Positions 62,184-64,000 of a stretch of 64,000 nucleotides of DNA are shown here, piece after piece; position 1 is the stretch's first letter, and each line of letters begins with the position of its first letter. The stretch spans positions 47,985 to 111,984 of the forward strand of contig NZ_JAGGOO010000109.1 in NCBI RefSeq assembly GCF_018614415.1, written 5' to 3'. The position numbers were made by a program, and so were the translations under genes. The stretch comes from Streptomyces sp. ISL-12. GTDB lineage: Bacteria; Actinomycetota; Actinomycetes; Streptomycetales; Streptomycetaceae. The notes beneath the pieces were generated by a model. That model was not told the DNA's origin. It ran no database searches and saw nothing but the letters and a program-made list of their open reading frames with translations.

Positions 62184-63373
62184 AGCTCGCGCCGGCTCGG
62201 GCGGTGCCCGGCTTCGACGACCTCGGCATGGACTGGCTGCGCGCTCGCGGCAGCGTGAAGTGGCACCGCCCGGAGCGGGACGTGCTGCCGGCCTGGGTGG
62301 CCGACATGGACTTCCCCACGCCGCCGCCGGTGGTGGCCGCGCTGCGCGAGGCGGTCGACGGCCGCGATCTCGGTTATCCGGACTGGCCGGACGGCAGTCC
62401 GCTGCGTACGGCCTTCGCCGAGCGGATGGCCGAGCGGTTCGGATGGGCCGCGTCGGCGGACCGGGTGCGCGAGCAGACCGACCTGATCCAGTGCCTGCAA
62501 CTCGTCCTGCACCTCGCGACGTCGGACGGGGACGCGGTGGCGGTGCAGGTTCCCAACTACCCGCCGTTCCTGGCGACGTTGCGGACGATGAACCGCCGTA
62601 TCGTGCCCGTCCCGATGGAAGACACGGACGACGGACCGCGCATGGACTTCGCCGCCCTGGACACCGCGGTGAAGCGGTCCGGCTGCACCGCGCTGGTCCT
62701 GGTCAACCCGCACAACCCCACCGGCCGGGTGCTGACGCGGGACGAACTCGGCGAGATCGCGGCCATCGCGCGACGGCACGACCTGCTCGTCATCAGCGAC
62801 GAGATCCACGCCGAGCTGACCTACGCCCCGTACCGGCACATCCCCTTCGCGAGCCTGTCCGGCGACACCGCGCGCCGCACGGTGACCCTGACCTCCGCGA
62901 CCAAGGCGTTCAACCTGGCGGCCATCCGCTGTGCCGTCACGCACTACGGCCCCGACCGCCTCCTCGCGCTGCGCGACGCACAGCCGCCCGACCTGTACGG
63001 CACCGTCTCGCCGCTCGGTGTCGTCGCCACCCTCGCCGCGTGGCAGCACGGCGACGCGTGGCAGCGCGAGCTGCTGACCGTGCTGGACCGCAATCGCCGG
63101 CGCGTCCACGAGGTGGTGCGCGAGCGACTCCCCCTGGTCCGCCACCATCTGCCCGAGGCGACGTACCTGGCGTGGCTGGACACCCGGCCGCTCGGGCTGG
63201 ACGAGCCGCCGGTGGAGAAGGTCCTGAGGGAGGGCCGGGTCCTGCTCGACGGCGGCGCTCCCTTCGGGCCGGGCGCCGACGGGTTCCTCCGGCTGAACTT
63301 CGCGACTTCGCGGCACGTACTGGAGGAGGTTCTCGGCCGCGTCGTCGAGGCGCTGGGCGGGAGGGAGGGGTGA
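62180..63373 (+). CDS. PLP-dependent aminotransferase, MalY/PatB cystathionine beta-lyase type
   Basis: A 397-residue fold-type I PLP enzyme. WVADMDFPTPPPVVAALREA and GYPDWP are characteristic of the MalY/PatB branch (C-S lyases). The PLP-phosphate and ring contacts are in VLVNPHNPTGRV and SDEIHAEL, and the Schiff-base Lys is in TLTSATKAFNLAAIRC. ATG 62180 overlaps the DinB stop. Family members cleave cystathionine or other S-substituted cysteines; pairing with a DinB thiol transferase hints at processing of a thiol conjugate, by inference. Confidence 0.9.
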   Translation: MKLAPARAVPGFDDLGMDWLRARGSVKWHRPERDVLPAWVADMDFPTPPPVVAALREAVDGRDLGYPDWPDGSPLRTAFAERMAERFGWAASADRVREQTDLIQCLQLVLHLATSDGDAVAVQVPNYPPFLATLRTMNRRIVPVPMEDTDDGPRMDFAALDTAVKRSGCTALVLVNPHNPTGRVLTRDELGEIAAIARRHDLLVISDEIHAELTYAPYRHIPFASLSGDTARRTVTLTSATKAFNLAAIRCAVTHYGPDRLLALRDAQPPDLYGTVSPLGVVATLAAWQHGDAWQRELLTVLDRNRRRVHEVVRERLPLVRHHLPEATYLAWLDTRPLGLDEPPVEKVLREGRVLLDGGAPFGPGADGFLRLNFATSRHVLEEVLGRVVEALGGREG

Positions 63374-63379
63374 CGGCGG

Positions 63380-63967
63380 GTGCCGGGGGCCACCTGGCAC
63401 CATGAGGGGGTGGATGACTTCGTCTTTGTCAGCGGGCGGCTGTCCCTGGACCTCGCGGGCACCCTGCTGTGGCGGCGGAGCCGGCGCATCGAACTCCTGC
63501 GCTCGCCTGACGACCTGGGGCGCTGGATCCAGCAGGCCGGACTGCTCGACGCACCCGGTCCGCTGGACGGACGGGCGCTGTCGAGGACGGGCCGCCTCAG
63601 AGAGGCCGTGTACGCCCTGGTCCGCGCGTGGCCGCTGACACCGGCCGCGGACAGCGAGGTACGGGAGGCGCTCGCCGAGGTGAACGAGGCGGCCCGGCTG
63701 CCGCTGCCGAGGCACCAGCTCGACGACGACGGTCGCCTCGCCCGTACCGGGGGCGTCGACGAGGTGCTGGGCGCGGTGGCCCGGGACACCGTGGATCTGC
63801 TGGGCGGCGCCGACTTCGCCCGCGTGCGGGAGTGTCTCAACGAGGAGTGCACCCGTCTCTTCGTGGACCTGTCGCGGTCCGGCAACCGGCGCTGGTGCGG
63901 CATGGCCGAGTGCGGCAACCGGCACAAGGTGGCCAACTATCGGAGGCGCCGGCAGACGGCGGGCTGA
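63380..63967 (+). CDS. CGNR zinc-finger (ABATE-domain) regulator
   Basis: A 195-residue protein with the N-terminal ABATE domain (FVSGRLSLDLAGTLLWRRSR) and a C-terminal CGNR zinc finger (CLNEECTRLFVDLSRSGNRR, then WCGMAECGNRHKVANYRRR). These are predicted stress-linked transcription factors. GTG 63380 is nine bases after GGGAGGGG; a GTG at 63410, giving VDDFVFVSG, is the alternative start and closer to how relatives begin. It follows the aminotransferase by six bases and is probably in the same operon. Confidence 0.88.
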   Translation: MPGATWHHEGVDDFVFVSGRLSLDLAGTLLWRRSRRIELLRSPDDLGRWIQQAGLLDAPGPLDGRALSRTGRLREAVYALVRAWPLTPAADSEVREALAEVNEAARLPLPRHQLDDDGRLARTGGVDEVLGAVARDTVDLLGGADFARVRECLNEECTRLFVDLSRSGNRRWCGMAECGNRHKVANYRRRRQTAG

Positions 63968-64000
63968 CTGTTCGGGGTCGGTCCGCGGTACCGGTTCGCG

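Overview
The window is chromosomal DNA of a Streptomyces. It has very high G+C, GTG and ATG starts behind GGAGG-type ribosome sites, many ATGA or GTGA stop/start overlaps, long GC-rich hairpin terminators, and a gene order that I recall from the S. coelicolor SCO5998-SCO6027 neighbourhood (murA2, acnA, ngcEFG, rok7B7, xylFGH, dxs, fadAB). No rRNA, tRNA or CRISPR array was seen. Both window ends cut through sequence; only the first gene (rnd) is visibly truncated.

Bases 1-39600 are mostly core metabolism. A mannoside uptake and hydrolysis locus (binding protein, two permeases, GH2 beta-mannosidase, LacI regulator) surrounds two copies of one operator. It is followed by beta-oxidation genes fadA-fadB, an ECF41-type sigma factor with its oxidoreductase partner, a beta-propeller-like protein, an NYN-domain protein, a membrane glycosyltransferase, an amino acid permease and dxs. 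Next come three adjacent sugar systems: xylFGH, its ROK regulator rok7B7, and the ngcEFG importer for N-acetylglucosamine/chitobiose. A secreted GH92 alpha-mannosidase is divergent from ngcEFG. Beta-mannosidase, GH92 and GlcNAc/chitobiose uptake together fit feeding on fungal mannoprotein and chitin. An XRE/DUF397 regulator group, aconitase (acnA), a DUF4236 protein and a MurA fused to an HTH domain close this part.

Bases 39600-57600 are an accessory defence island in decay. It holds a complete-order Wadjet operon (jetABCD, DUF2397/DUF2398/SMC/DUF2399 type) in which the SMC gene jetC has both an in-frame stop and a frameshift. Next is a vWA-PP2C-kinase triad of the TerY-P type. Then come a remnant of a PglW-like NERD kinase, a 208-bp MITE, an intact DUF2075 helicase, a remnant of a PglY-like ATPase and several broken fragments. 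The best reading is an old defence hotspot that has lost a BREX-2/Pgl system and is losing Wadjet.

Bases 57600-64000 hold accessory regulators and enzymes: a GNAT protein, a marR pseudogene, a TetR/MFS efflux pair with a clear operator, a dehalogenase-like alpha/beta hydrolase, a DinB-aminotransferase pair and a CGNR zinc-finger regulator.

The most testable new ideas are these. First, a shared palindrome (ATCTC-N6-GAGAT) lies in front of both the HTH-MurA gene and the acnA/DUF4236 intergenic region, so the MurA fusion may be an enzyme-regulator. Second, a DasR-like site covers the ngcE -10 box. Third, an ECF41-type promoter matches the neighbouring sigma factor. Fourth, jetC is broken in a defence island rich in remnants.
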